A stretch of DNA of 64,000 nt from Brevibacterium picturae (GTDB taxonomy: Bacteria > Actinomycetota > Actinomycetes > Actinomycetales > Brevibacteriaceae). This document shows, piece after piece, positions 18,603-27,316 of the stretch. The DNA is taken from contig NZ_LT629739.1 in NCBI RefSeq assembly GCF_900105045.1, positions 2,108,001 through 2,172,000 of the forward strand, read 5' to 3'. A model generated the notes under the pieces. It saw only the letters and a program-made list of their open reading frames with translations. It searched no databases and had not been told where the DNA came from. Made by a program: the position numbers and the translations under genes. Each line of letters starts with the position of its first letter. The first letter of the stretch is position 1.

Positions 18603-19460
18603 ATGACTACTCAATTCGACTTCCATCTTCTGGGCGCTGAAGCACCAGCTGGAGAACTCGATGCTGACACTCTGCTCGCGCTTGTCGGCAGCCTCAAAGA
18701 GGTGGCGACCAAGATTGCTCGAGTCGAAACCGACGCTGACGAACGCGGCAGAATTCCAAAGCGAACTGGTCAGGTATCGAGGCTTACGATCGGCTTGGGA
18801 AAAGGCAGCACAGTAGTGCACATGCACAGGTCGGGTGTGATCGGTGGCCTCGATTTCAGTGTTCCCGAGGAACAAGCATTTGATGAGCGGTTCTCCACTC
18901 TGGTGCGTTCACTGGCTGACGAGTCTCGACCAGAATGGGTGTCTGATTCGTTGGCAACGGCGACTCGGAATTTGGCAACGGCTCTGCGGTCTGCGGCTCC
19001 AGCGGTCGAATTTTCAGCCGATGGCGGCAAGGTGTGCGAGTTCAAGACGTCTGAAGTCGATCTGTCGGTATGGGGAGCCGTTTTCTCGGTGAGACCAGAA
19101 TCGATGCATTTCATAGGGCGGTTGTACGTGGCGAACCGCAACACACACCGCTATTCCTTGGAAGATTCTGTCGGGCATCAGATTTCACTGCCGCGGGTGG
19201 AAGACGATGCCGAACTGGGACAATTGCTTGATCAGACTGTCGTCGCCACTGGAGCTCCGCAGTTCGGGCGTGACGGGCAGGTGTCCTCGCTGGAGGACGC
19301 AGTGGTGAAGGCAGTTGCCGATGATCCCGACCTGTCCGGGGCCGATTCAGTGGTTGGGGCGGAGGAGATTTTGGCCTCTGCCCCTGGGCCTGATTTCGAT
19401 GGTGGGATTGCCCTTTCGGAAGAAGAAGCCAACGCGTATCTTGAGGCAGCACTCGGATGA
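18603..19460 (+). CDS. Unrecognised 285-aa protein paired with a PIN-domain remnant
   Basis: I do not recognise the family. The start is taken at ATG 18603 (MTTQFDFHLLGAEAP). Upstream codons of the open frame are unlike coding sequence. The protein is soluble and acidic, with no signal peptide or membrane helix; the C-terminus (ALSEEEANAYLEAALG) is helical. Its stop overlaps by ATGA the start of a degenerate PIN-domain gene. The tight coupling suggests a two-gene toxin-antitoxin-like unit whose toxin has decayed. That is inference from context only. Confidence 0.7.
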   Translation: MTTQFDFHLLGAEAPAGELDADTLLALVGSLKEVATKIARVETDADERGRIPKRTGQVSRLTIGLGKGSTVVHMHRSGVIGGLDFSVPEEQAFDERFSTLVRSLADESRPEWVSDSLATATRNLATALRSAAPAVEFSADGGKVCEFKTSEVDLSVWGAVFSVRPESMHFIGRLYVANRNTHRYSLEDSVGHQISLPRVEDDAELGQLLDQTVVATGAPQFGRDGQVSSLEDAVVKAVADDPDLSGADSVVGAEEILASAPGPDFDGGIALSEEEANAYLEAALG

Positions 19461-19889
19461 GCGTTCCCCACCTGTCCTCATTGATACTGATGTCTTCAGC
19501 AGAGTATTTGTTGTACGACTCTTGTAGAGGAAGGCTGACGATGCAGCGGTGGCTGAGTGGAGGGAGATGTTGCTCGGGCGGCGCGCAGCGATCTCATTTC
19601 AAACCAGAGCGGAAGCAGTCCAAGAGACATTGCTGCAGAATTGGAGCGGCACGCGTATGGGGCGCTCTACAGAATTCTTGATAAGACCCCGACGGTGTAT
19701 GTCGACAACGACGTAGTCGAGGAGCACGCTCAGTTGTTCGCTGACTGCCGGCAGAATGGTCACCCGCTGCACGGGAAGATTCACACCGCAGATCGGTGGG
19801 TTGCCTCGTGTGCCATAGCCAAAGATTTCCCTCTGTTGTCCGGCGACGCCATCTTTGAGGGAGTTCCGAAGCTTGAGCTGTTCGATTGA
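19457..19889 (+). pseudogene. PIN-domain (VapC-like) ribonuclease, multiply frameshifted
   Basis: Pieces of one PIN domain appear in succession in different frames. PVLIDTDVFSRVF (first catalytic Asp) is around 19471-19509, AEWREMLLGRRAAISFQTRAE around 19550-19615, and a third piece ending at 19889 carries DNDVVEEHAQLFADC, HGKIHTADRWVASCAIA and LLSGDAIFEGVP (the later acidic residues). At least two frame changes and an internal stop separate them, so no functional nuclease can be made. PIN toxins are Mg-dependent RNases. The intact partner upstream is the 18603-19460 gene. Confidence 0.8.
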
Positions 19890-20271
19890 CGGGGCGATCG
19901 GGGAAGCGGTCGTCCTCAAAGAGCCGGGTCCGGGCAATTGACCCGTCGCCTGAATGGAGTCTGACTCACGCCTGCGAGTGACCCGATGGGCGGATCGAGA
20001 CCCAGGTCACGAGCCCGTACGGGCGGCGCATAGGGCCGCGGGGCACCCATGGAATTCTGAACATATGCTCACGAATCCTCACCGATTCGTTGCGGCGAGA
20101 GTAAGCCACCTATGAGCCTCTCTGCATTGAACCGCCTTCTTGTGTCCGCCAGTGTGGTGTAAGGCGATTTCCGGAACACCCCCTGTGCAGACGACAGGAG
20201 ACAGACGTGTGCCGAACCAAGGCAGGACGCCGTCCGGGCCGCTCGCCGATCCAACAGGAAAGTGAGAACTG
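19890..20271. other. 382-base intergenic stretch before a secreted lysozyme-like gene
   Basis: No gene is supported. The last ~200 bases presumably hold the promoter and a long leader for the secreted protein at 20272, whose ribosome binding site is aggaaag at 20257-20263. Several short G/C hairpins are possible, but I could not match the leader to a known riboswitch, including the c-di-AMP type often found ahead of cell-wall hydrolases in actinobacteria. Confidence 0.4.
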
Positions 20272-20880
20272 ATGAAAAGCGTGCGCACATTTGCGGTGAC
20301 TGCACTGTCCGCTGCCGTCATCGCAGGGGGTCTCTCCCTGGCTGCGGCAACCTCGGCCTCGGCAGATCCGATCACAGGGGCCGTCGACCAGCCGGGCGAA
20401 ACCGCCTCGGGCCCCGGTCAGGACCAGGGTGACGGCACGGCCGTGGGCATCGACGATCCGGACGAGCTCAGCTCCGAGCAGATCGACAATGCACGCACCA
20501 TCATCGGCGTCGGCAAGGGCGCGGAACTGTCGGAGAAGGCACAGAAGATCGCCGTGATGACCGCACTGCAGGAGTCGAGCCTGCAGGATCTCGACGGCGG
20601 GGACCGCGACTCAGCCGGAGCGTTCCAGCAGCGCCCCTCAATGAAATGGGGATCGCTCGAACAGGTGACGGATCCCGTCTTTGCCTCGAAGTCGTTCTAT
20701 GGAGTCAATCCCGACAGCCCCAACCCGGGCCTCACCCAGATCGACAACTGGGAGAGCATCGACCCGGGTGAAGCCGCCCAGGACGTGCAGGCCTCGGCCT
20801 ACCCCGACGAATACGCGAAGTGGGAACCGCTGGCCGAGCAGCTCGTCGAGAACAACCAGGACGTCGACGACATCGATTGA
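20272..20880 (+). CDS. Secreted lysozyme-like (transglycosylase-related) protein 1
   Basis: 202 aa with a Sec signal peptide (MKSVRTFAVTALSAAVIAGG...SASA, cleavage near residue 31) and an acidic linker. The C-terminal ~125-residue domain contains IAVMTALQESSLQDLDGGD (presumed catalytic Glu), SAGAFQQRPS, FASKSFYGV and AYPDEYAKWEPLAEQL. This domain occurs in actinobacterial cell-wall proteins beside peptidase modules. Here it stands alone, so it is probably a secreted murein-active protein. Activity is inferred. A paralogue with the same layout is at 22066-22635. Confidence 0.8.
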   Translation: MKSVRTFAVTALSAAVIAGGLSLAAATSASADPITGAVDQPGETASGPGQDQGDGTAVGIDDPDELSSEQIDNARTIIGVGKGAELSEKAQKIAVMTALQESSLQDLDGGDRDSAGAFQQRPSMKWGSLEQVTDPVFASKSFYGVNPDSPNPGLTQIDNWESIDPGEAAQDVQASAYPDEYAKWEPLAEQLVENNQDVDDID

Positions 20881-20932
20881 GTTGAGGATACGGCTCGGCT
20901 GCTGACAACGTCTGGCCCGGCTCTCGGGCACC

Positions 20933-21761
20933 TTACGGGAGGTCGTTCGCCAGGGACTCGGCGATGATCGCCTGCATCGCCCGTGCCGTCTGGTTGCGCC
21001 ACTGCCCACGAGGCGGGCTTGTCGGTATCGCGGCGCCACGTAGATGGGCGAGAGCGATCGCGACAATGCGGGCGTACTCGGGAAATGTCTCGAGTGCATG
21101 GCGCCCGGCGACCTCTTTGCCGATGATCTCCCCGGTCAGAAGCGTGTGATGCATGCGGGCCGGTCCGAGTAGACACCATTCCACACCACTGGCGGTCAGC
21201 CTCCGTTTCCCACTGCTTACACTCCTGGCAAGCGGAGCCCAGTATTCGCGAAGATTATCCGCCACCCAATTTCTAAGCGCACCGGGCTGTGGGTCGAGAC
21301 CCCAATCGGAGACGTCCTCGCCGCGCATAGAGATGCCGCCGTCGACGAGTTCCTTCCAGATCACCGGATTGACGTCGAAGGCACCGTAAGAATCGTAGAC
21401 CTCCCCGACGTGTGAGGCGACCGGTCGGATCTCGGTCACCGGTCGTGCGAGCTCGGACTCCCATACGAACACGGTGTTGCAGCATGCGCTGAAGCCCATT
21501 CCGCGTGTGGCACGCACGGTCAGGCGAGGCAGCTGGGAGAGCTGCAAGATCCGCAGGCGTGCCATGAGTCCGCTGCGCTGCCTCCACTCATCGCTGAGGA
21601 CGGCGACGAGATCGATTATCGCTGCGGCCCGGACGATGGGCGCCCAGGGCGATGGAACCGCTGACTGCGCACGCGGTGAGTGCACCCGGCAGCAGTCGAT
21701 CGGCGCTGCGCAGATACGATCCGACAGCTCGTGCAGCATCCTTGGGCAGCATCGAGTCCAT
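20933..21761 (-). pseudogene. Aminoglycoside-adenylyltransferase-like nucleotidyltransferase, frameshifted in the active site
   Basis: From ATG 21761 the frame reads MDSMLPKDAARAVGSYLRS and reaches VSGSIALGAHRPGRSD, the GSxALG...SD half of the nucleotidyltransferase motif. The expected continuation IDLVAVLSDEW is in the next frame (to 20933) because of one extra A in gataatcg near 21614-21618. Restoring the frame gives about 275 aa with a C-terminal domain of the AadA/DUF4111 type (SGVEWCLLGPARMHHTLLTGE...). As written, the metal-binding SDxDL triad cannot form. It lies between two paralogous secreted lysozyme-like genes on the other strand. It may be a true pseudogene or an indel error. Confidence 0.75.
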
Positions 21762-21951
21762 GGAGCAAGATTACTTCTTTCGGCCGTCGGTCCTCATGAC
21801 CTCGCCGGGGGCTGCGATGCGAGTTCGACACGCGGCAGGATCACCACAATTCAACTCCCGTTGATGTCGTATTCGTTGCAGGAGACATTGTCCCTTCGAG
21901 AGGCTGGACCATGAGCGCGCAAGAAGACGCGTGAGCGGCGAAAATAGGCGG

Positions 21952-21989
21952 TCGTGTGCTTCTCAGCTGATCGTGTGTTTCTCAGCTGA
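21952..21989. repeat. Tandem duplication of 19 bp
   Basis: Two adjacent 19-bp units (21952-21970 and 21971-21989) share tcgtgtg, one mismatched base, then ttctcagctga. They lie about 80 bases upstream of the second lysozyme-like gene, probably in its promoter or leader. Function unknown. Confidence 0.75.
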
Positions 21990-22065
21990 ATGGAATCCGG
22001 TCACGCCGTTCGCTCGAGTCAACTATCCTTGTTCTTTACGCCAGACACCAGGAGAATCAGACCCG

Positions 22066-22635
22066 ATGAACCTCGCACGAGCATTAGCGGTGACAACTCT
22101 TTCCGCAGGCCTCCTCGCCGGTGGCGCGTCTGCTGCGACCGCAGTGCCCGCGGAGACCCTTCCTCCTACAAGCAAGGCCCCTGACGGCGGTGAAGTCACC
22201 AGCACCCAGGACACCAGCCAGCTTACGCAAGTCCAGATCGACAACGCACGCACCATCATCGCTGTCGGCACGGGCTCTGATCTCTCGGAGCAGGCTCAGA
22301 AGATCGCCGTCATGACAGCCCTGCAGGAGTCGAGCCTGCGCAATCTCGACGGCGGCGACAAGGATTCGGCCGGCTTGTTCCAACAGCGGCCGTCATACGG
22401 TTGGGGGACCCACGAACAGATCACCGATTCGGTGTACGCCTCGAAGTCCTTCTACGGAGTCAATCCACTCTGCCCGAATCCGGGCCTGCTCCAGATCGCG
22501 GGGTGGGAGACGATGGACCCCGGCGCCGCGGCCCAGGCCGTCCAAGGCTCAGGACACCCCGACGCCTACGACAAGTGGGAGACGCTGGCCGAAGAACTCG
22601 TCGACGAGAACCAGGACGTCGAGCCGATCGATTGA
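22066..22635 (+). CDS. Secreted lysozyme-like protein 2 (paralogue of 20272-20880)
   Basis: 189 aa from ATG 22066, chosen because AGGAGA lies at the right distance and a signal peptide (MNLARALAVTTLSAGLLAGGASA) starts there. The domain is closely similar to its paralogue: IAVMTALQESSLRNLDGGD, SAGLFQQRPSYGWG, VYASKSFYGVNP and the same C-terminal Asn-Gln-Asp-Val ending. One difference is a Cys in NPLCPNPG. The pair flanks the broken nucleotidyltransferase, suggesting a local duplication around that gene. Confidence 0.8.
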   Translation: MNLARALAVTTLSAGLLAGGASAATAVPAETLPPTSKAPDGGEVTSTQDTSQLTQVQIDNARTIIAVGTGSDLSEQAQKIAVMTALQESSLRNLDGGDKDSAGLFQQRPSYGWGTHEQITDSVYASKSFYGVNPLCPNPGLLQIAGWETMDPGAAAQAVQGSGHPDAYDKWETLAEELVDENQDVEPID

Positions 22636-22649
22636 CGGGCGAGTTCAGC

Positions 22650-23945
22650 TCACCCCAGCGCCCCACCAGCCAGCCGGCGCACCACCTCGGTGAGATGGTG
22701 CAGTCCGGAGACGAGGTCCTCATCCTTCGTGAATTCCTGCAGGCTGTGGGAGACCCCGCCGACGCTGGGCACGAAGAGCATCACCGTGGGCACGGTGTCC
22801 TTCATGTTCGTCGAGTCGTGGCCGGCCACGGTCATCACCCGCGCCGAGGTGAGTCCCAGGTCCTCGGCCGCTGATCGTGCCAGCTCGACCCCGTCCTCGG
22901 AGTACGGGTTCTGATCCCAGCTGTGTTCGGCGACGATCTCGATGTCGACGCCGACCTCCTCACGGACCTGTGCGACCGTGGACATGAGGGAATCGTGGGC
23001 GGCGGCGATCACCTCGGCGCTGGGGGAGCGCAGGTCGAGGAGCAGGCCGACCTCGCTCGCGACGACGACGGGGGAGTTGGGATAGACGTTGAGCTCACCG
23101 CAGGCGGTGTGCAGGGCACCCGCGTCGAACTCGTCGACGAGTTCACGGGCGGCGACGACCAGACGTGCCGCACCCAGGAGAGCATCGCGACGGTCGCTCA
23201 TCAGGGTCGAGCCGCTGTGGGCCTGCTCCCCGGTGACGCGGAATTCGTACTTATGCGCGGCCCACGTGGCGTTGACGAGGCCGATCGTGACCTCGTTCTC
23301 CTCCATGCTGCGGCCCTGCTGGACGTGGATCTCGGCATAGGCGGCGATCTCCGGCGCGGTGAAGTCCCCGCGTTCACCGACTGCATCGAGCGCCTCGGCT
23401 ACGGTGACACCCTGCGGGTCGGTCGTGGCCAGTGCCGCCTCGAGCTCGGCCTTGCCGGTGAAGACGTTGCTGCCCATCATCGAGGGTTTGAAGCGCGAGC
23501 CCTCTTCGTTGAACCAGTTGATGACGGCGAGGTTGTACTTGGCCTTCGCCGGGTCGGCCCGCAGCTCATCGGCGACGGCGAAGCAGGCGTGGGCCGAGGA
23601 CATGACACCGTAGGCGCCGTCGAAGCGTCCGGCCGTGGGCTGCGAATCCATGTGCGATCCGGTCAGCACGTAGGGGGCGCCGGGAACGAGCTCGAGCAAC
23701 CCGAACTGATTGCCGATGGCATCCCGGTGGACACTGAAACCATGCCTCTCCAACAGTTCGGCTAACCATTTGCGCTGCTGGCCATCGGCCGCGCTCGCCG
23801 CCTGCCGGTCGACTCCGTTCGTGCCCTCGACGGCTCCGAAGCGCGAATGCACGGACCAGTCGGCGAGGAATTCGTCGTCACGGTCGGTCTGTGTTGCGGG
23901 TGCCTGCGAAGCGCGGTCGGCTGGTGAGGCGGGTGTCTCGGTCAT
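22650..23945 (-). CDS. M20-family Zn hydrolase (N-carbamoyl-amino-acid hydrolase / ureidopropionase / allantoate amidohydrolase type)
   Basis: 431 aa. Metal-site motifs are in place: LTGSHMDSQPTAGRFDGAYGV (His and bridging Asp), INWFNEEGSRF (Glu), AYAEIHVQQG (His) and, near the end, VAGHDSTNM and PSVGGVSHSLQEF. The insert dimerisation domain lies between. These enzymes remove a carbamoyl or ureido group from amino-acid-like substrates. It lies behind the ThDP enzyme and MHS transporter on the same strand and opposite a PucR-type regulator, consistent with catabolism of a ureide, hydantoin or similar N-compound. The exact substrate is not shown. The N-terminal ~20 residues are low-complexity. 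Confidence 0.88.
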   Translation of the reverse strand: MTETPASPADRASQAPATQTDRDDEFLADWSVHSRFGAVEGTNGVDRQAASAADGQQRKWLAELLERHGFSVHRDAIGNQFGLLELVPGAPYVLTGSHMDSQPTAGRFDGAYGVMSSAHACFAVADELRADPAKAKYNLAVINWFNEEGSRFKPSMMGSNVFTGKAELEAALATTDPQGVTVAEALDAVGERGDFTAPEIAAYAEIHVQQGRSMEENEVTIGLVNATWAAHKYEFRVTGEQAHSGSTLMSDRRDALLGAARLVVAARELVDEFDAGALHTACGELNVYPNSPVVVASEVGLLLDLRSPSAEVIAAAHDSLMSTVAQVREEVGVDIEIVAEHSWDQNPYSEDGVELARSAAEDLGLTSARVMTVAGHDSTNMKDTVPTVMLFVPSVGGVSHSLQEFTKDEDLVSGLHHLTEVVRRLAGGALG

Positions 23946-24037
23946 GGGTTCGTCCTTCCGGAGAGGCTGGGGGATTTGCAGGGGTGCGGCGCCGGGACCT
24001 CCGGTGTCGGTCGGTGGGATGGTGCGGGCACGTGGTC

Positions 24038-25729
24038 TCAGACCGCGATCTCGTCGGCAGCCGGCGGCATGAGATCGGAGTCAATGAGCACGTGGACGAG
24101 TGCCGGGCCGTCCGTGGCCAGAGCGCGGTCGAGCGCGGCCTCGAAGTCTTCGGTCTTCTCGACGCGTTCGCCGTGACCGTCGAAGGCCGACATCCACGTC
24201 GCGAAGTCGGGGTTGACCATCCGGGTGCCTGACGGCCGGCCCGGATAGTGGTTGACCTGGTGTTGGACGATCGTGCCGTACACGCCGTTGTCGACGACGA
24301 TGACCAGCGGCTTCGCCCCGTGGGCGAAGGCCGTGGCCAGCTCCTGACCGTTCATGAGAAAGTCGCCATCGCCGCAGACCGCAACCGCACGACGCTCCGG
24401 GAAGACGAGTGAGGCCGCGACCGCACCGGGCACGGCAAGACCCATGGCGCCGTTGCGCGCACCGACGAGGCTAGCCGGCTTCAGGTGACGGATGAACCGG
24501 TGGCTCCAGATCGTGGCATTGCCCGCCCCGTAGGTGAGCACGGCTTGTCCGCCGAGGCGGTCGTCGAGGATCCCGAACGCCACCCCGAGATCGACGCCGG
24601 TTCGGGGGACGGCCCCGGCCACCTCGGCGTCGGGCCGGTGTGCGGCAACCTGGGACTGCACGGCCGAGCGCGATTCCATCCACGCATCATCGCGGACACC
24701 GCGCATTGTCGCGGCATCGATCGCAGCAGACGTCGAGGCAGACGTCGAGTGCGTTGCCGAAGTCAGCGCCGTGACGAAGCTGCGTGGGGAGGCCAGGATC
24801 TGCTGGTCGATGCGCCCGGCATGCTGGGTCGCCTCCGGGTGGAGGCCGACGACGACGGTTTCGGCGTCGAAGCCACGCGTGTAACCGTCGCTGGCGACAT
24901 CGGATCGGGTGGCACCGATGAACACGAGGAGGTCGGCGTCACCGTAGCCGGCGGCGACCGCCTCGGCGCGGCCGTATCCCAACCAGCCGGCCCACGCGGG
25001 CCCAGTGTGGGGCACGGCGTCGTAGGCGCGCCAGTCGCAGAAGACCGGAACCCCCGCCGAGGCGGCCAGGTCGAGCAGCGCCCGACCGTGGCCCTCGTGC
25101 CAGCCATCGCCCCCGAGGACGAAGGCCGGCTTCGCGGCATTGCCGATGCGCGTGGTCAGCAACTCAAGATCAGCTGCCGAGGGCTGGGGCTCGGCGATCG
25201 GTGCAGGCCGCGTGTCCGGTGCCTCGGTCATGCGGACGAGAACGTCCTCGGGCAGACCCACGACGACTGGCCCGGGCCGACCTGAGGCTGCGATCCGGAG
25301 AGCATCGGCGGTGAGGTCGCCGGCACGGTGCTCGTCGTCGACGATGATGACCTTCTTCGCGGTCGAGGAGAACCATTCGGGCAGGCTGAACTCCTGGAAC
25401 GACTCCCGAGCACGATCGGCGATGGGCACGAGTCCGACGAAGAGGACGAGGGCGGTGGCGTCCTGGTACGAGGTGTGCACGGAGATCATCGCGTTCGCGG
25501 CACCCGGTCCACGGGTGACCATGGCGATTCCGGGGCTGCCGGTCAGGCGCGACTCGGACAGGGCCATGAACCCGGCCCCACCCTCCTGACGGCACACGAT
25601 GGTCTCGATCGAGGAGTCGTAGAGTCCGTCGAGGACGTCGAGGTAGGACTCGCCGGGCACTGCGTAGACCCGCTCGATTCCGGCGTTCTCCAGGGTATTG
25701 ACGATGAGGTGACCGGCCGAGCGGGACAT
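24038..25729 (-). CDS. Thiamine-diphosphate-dependent enzyme (acetolactate synthase/decarboxylase-like)
   Basis: 563 aa with the three-domain ThDP decarboxylase architecture. The N-terminal PYR domain has RVYAVPGESYLDVLDGLYD and the catalytic Glu in CRQEGGAGFMAL. The C-terminal PP domain has AVCGDGDFLMNGQELATAF followed by VDNGVYGTIVQHQ, the GDG...N Mg/ThDP site. The middle domain is present. Relatives include acetolactate synthase, benzoylformate decarboxylase and 2-oxo-acid decarboxylases; the substrate is not determined. An ilvN-like small subunit is absent, which argues against anabolic acetolactate synthase. It sits between an amidohydrolase and a transporter gene, probably one operon. 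The C-terminus (LIDSDLMPPAADEIAV) is normal. Confidence 0.85.
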   Translation of the reverse strand: MSRSAGHLIVNTLENAGIERVYAVPGESYLDVLDGLYDSSIETIVCRQEGGAGFMALSESRLTGSPGIAMVTRGPGAANAMISVHTSYQDATALVLFVGLVPIADRARESFQEFSLPEWFSSTAKKVIIVDDEHRAGDLTADALRIAASGRPGPVVVGLPEDVLVRMTEAPDTRPAPIAEPQPSAADLELLTTRIGNAAKPAFVLGGDGWHEGHGRALLDLAASAGVPVFCDWRAYDAVPHTGPAWAGWLGYGRAEAVAAGYGDADLLVFIGATRSDVASDGYTRGFDAETVVVGLHPEATQHAGRIDQQILASPRSFVTALTSATHSTSASTSAAIDAATMRGVRDDAWMESRSAVQSQVAAHRPDAEVAGAVPRTGVDLGVAFGILDDRLGGQAVLTYGAGNATIWSHRFIRHLKPASLVGARNGAMGLAVPGAVAASLVFPERRAVAVCGDGDFLMNGQELATAFAHGAKPLVIVVDNGVYGTIVQHQVNHYPGRPSGTRMVNPDFATWMSAFDGHGERVEKTEDFEAALDRALATDGPALVHVLIDSDLMPPAADEIAV

Positions 25730-25775
25730 GCGCGTGGCTCCTTCCGTGATGATGGGTGCAGGTGGTGGGGCCGGC

Positions 25776-27107
25776 TCAGTGCTTGAAGCCGGGCAGGTCG
25801 ACGCTCAGACGTGGCGCGATCGCGCCGGCGAAGGCCGTGAACAGGGACAGGAAGGCGAGCATCGCAGCGGCCGGCCACCAGTGGTCGCCTGCCGACGCGA
25901 CGAACCCGGTGGCGAGCAGCGGGATGAAACCGGAGAGCATGCCGGCAACGTTCTGCGACATGGCGACGCCCGTGTAGCGCGTGCTGGCCGGGAACAGTCC
26001 GGTCATCACGGTTCCCGATGCGGCGTAGGGCAGGGACAGCGTGCCGACCGCCAGGGTCATGGCGATGACGACGAGCACGGGCTGGCCGGAGGTGAACAAG
26101 AGGAAGGCCGGCACCGACACCACCGCCGAGGCGACACCACCCCACAGGATGACCTTGCTGGCCCCGTACTTGCCACCGAGGAATCCACCCCAGACGAGGA
26201 TGAAGATCTCCGCGAAGGCCGCAACCATGCTGCCCAGCAGCATGAGTGAGTCGTCGTAGCCGAGGATGTTGACGCCGTACCAGACGCAGAACGCGGTGAC
26301 GAGGTAGAAGCCGCCGACGCCCAGAAGGGCTGCGGCCATGCCGACGATGATCTGCTTCCAGCTGTCGCGGAAGGTGGTGCTGATCGGGCTCTTCTCGAGT
26401 TCATCGGACTCCTCGAGCTGACGGAACACCGGGGATTCCTCGAGGCGGCTGCGGATGTAGACGGCGACGAGGAGAAGTGGGATGGCGATGAGGAACGGGA
26501 TGCGCCAGCCCCAGGAGTTGAAGCTGTCCTGCGACAGCAGCAGTGTCATGACGAAGAAGCCGCCCGAGGACAGGATCGTGCCGATGGGCGAACCGATCTG
26601 GGGAATCGCGGCATAACGCGCACGCAGGTGAAGTGGGGCGTTCTCGACGACGAGCGTCATTGCCCCCGACCACTCACCACCGACGAACAGACCCTGCAGA
26701 ATGCGCAGGAGCACCAGCAGAGCGGGTGCTGCGAAGCCGATCGCCTGATAGGTCGGCAGGGCGCCGATGAGTCCGGTGACGACGCCGATGCCCACGATCG
26801 TGACCATGAGGACCCGGCGGCGGCCGACCTTATCGCCGATGCGACCGAAGATGAGTCCGCCGATGGGCCGAGCGGCGAGTCCGACGCCGAAGGTCGCAAA
26901 GGATGCCAGCGCCGCGGCAGTGGCGTTCTCGCTGGTGAAGTACTGGACGTTGAAGATCAGCGCCGCAGCAGCGCTGAAGAGGAAGAAGTCGTACCACTCG
27001 AGCGCAGTGCCGAGCAGAGCGCCGAGCGCCACCTTGTTGGCATCCTTGACGCTGAGTTCCTTGGTTGCAGTGTATTCGGACGCCGCTGTGGGGTCGTTGG
27101 TGCTCAT
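25776..27107 (-). CDS. MHS-family (MFS) metabolite:H+ symporter
   Basis: About 443 aa, twelve helices. Family signatures: GALLGTALEWYDFFLFSAAAALIF in helix 1, the loop GRIGDKVGRRRVL (MFS motif A) and QGLFVGGEWSGAMTLVVE. MHS members import organic acids or zwitterions such as alpha-ketoglutarate, shikimate and betaine. The frame extends to 27329, but ATG 27107 (MSTNDPTAASEY) follows ggagagaa and is preferred. It leads a minus-strand operon (transporter, ThDP enzyme, M20 hydrolase) and is divergent from the PucR-type regulator, so it probably imports the operon's substrate. Confidence 0.88.
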   Translation of the reverse strand: MSTNDPTAASEYTATKELSVKDANKVALGALLGTALEWYDFFLFSAAAALIFNVQYFTSENATAAALASFATFGVGLAARPIGGLIFGRIGDKVGRRRVLMVTIVGIGVVTGLIGALPTYQAIGFAAPALLVLLRILQGLFVGGEWSGAMTLVVENAPLHLRARYAAIPQIGSPIGTILSSGGFFVMTLLLSQDSFNSWGWRIPFLIAIPLLLVAVYIRSRLEESPVFRQLEESDELEKSPISTTFRDSWKQIIVGMAAALLGVGGFYLVTAFCVWYGVNILGYDDSLMLLGSMVAAFAEIFILVWGGFLGGKYGASKVILWGGVASAVVSVPAFLLFTSGQPVLVVIAMTLAVGTLSLPYAASGTVMTGLFPASTRYTGVAMSQNVAGMLSGFIPLLATGFVASAGDHWWPAAAMLAFLSLFTAFAGAIAPRLSVDLPGFKH

Positions 27108-27278
27108 GTTTCTCTCCATCGAGTGCAGGGCTGGATGTGTGGGGCAATCTGCCGACGAGTGAACGCCTTGCCGTCGGCTGGGCAGACGAGGCTGGGCAGA
27201 CAACCTGTAACTTAGAACACTACAGAGTGAGATCGCACGATTTCGAGAAACTTTCGCCCCGGATTCTCCGTCTTCCGT

Positions 27279-27292
27279 TGTGCATCTGCACA
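27279..27292. promoter_or_regulatory. Palindrome tgtgca-tc-tgcaca in the divergent promoter region
   Basis: A perfect 6+6 inverted repeat 24 bases upstream of the PucR-type regulator start and about 170 bases from the divergent transporter start. Position and symmetry suit an operator for the regulator (autoregulation or divergent control). No experimental motif is known to me for this protein. Confidence 0.35.
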
Positions 27293-27316
27293 GTGTTCTG
27301 CGTCTAGTCTGGATCC

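Noticed and set aside
19890..20271. Possible c-di-AMP (ydaO-type) or cobalamin riboswitch upstream of the secreted lysozyme-like gene
   Set aside because: The conserved core sequences could not be found; a covariance-model search would be needed.
22923..23765. 280-codon plus-strand frame opposite the M20 hydrolase
   Set aside because: Asp/Gly/Val-rich shadow of a conserved gene.
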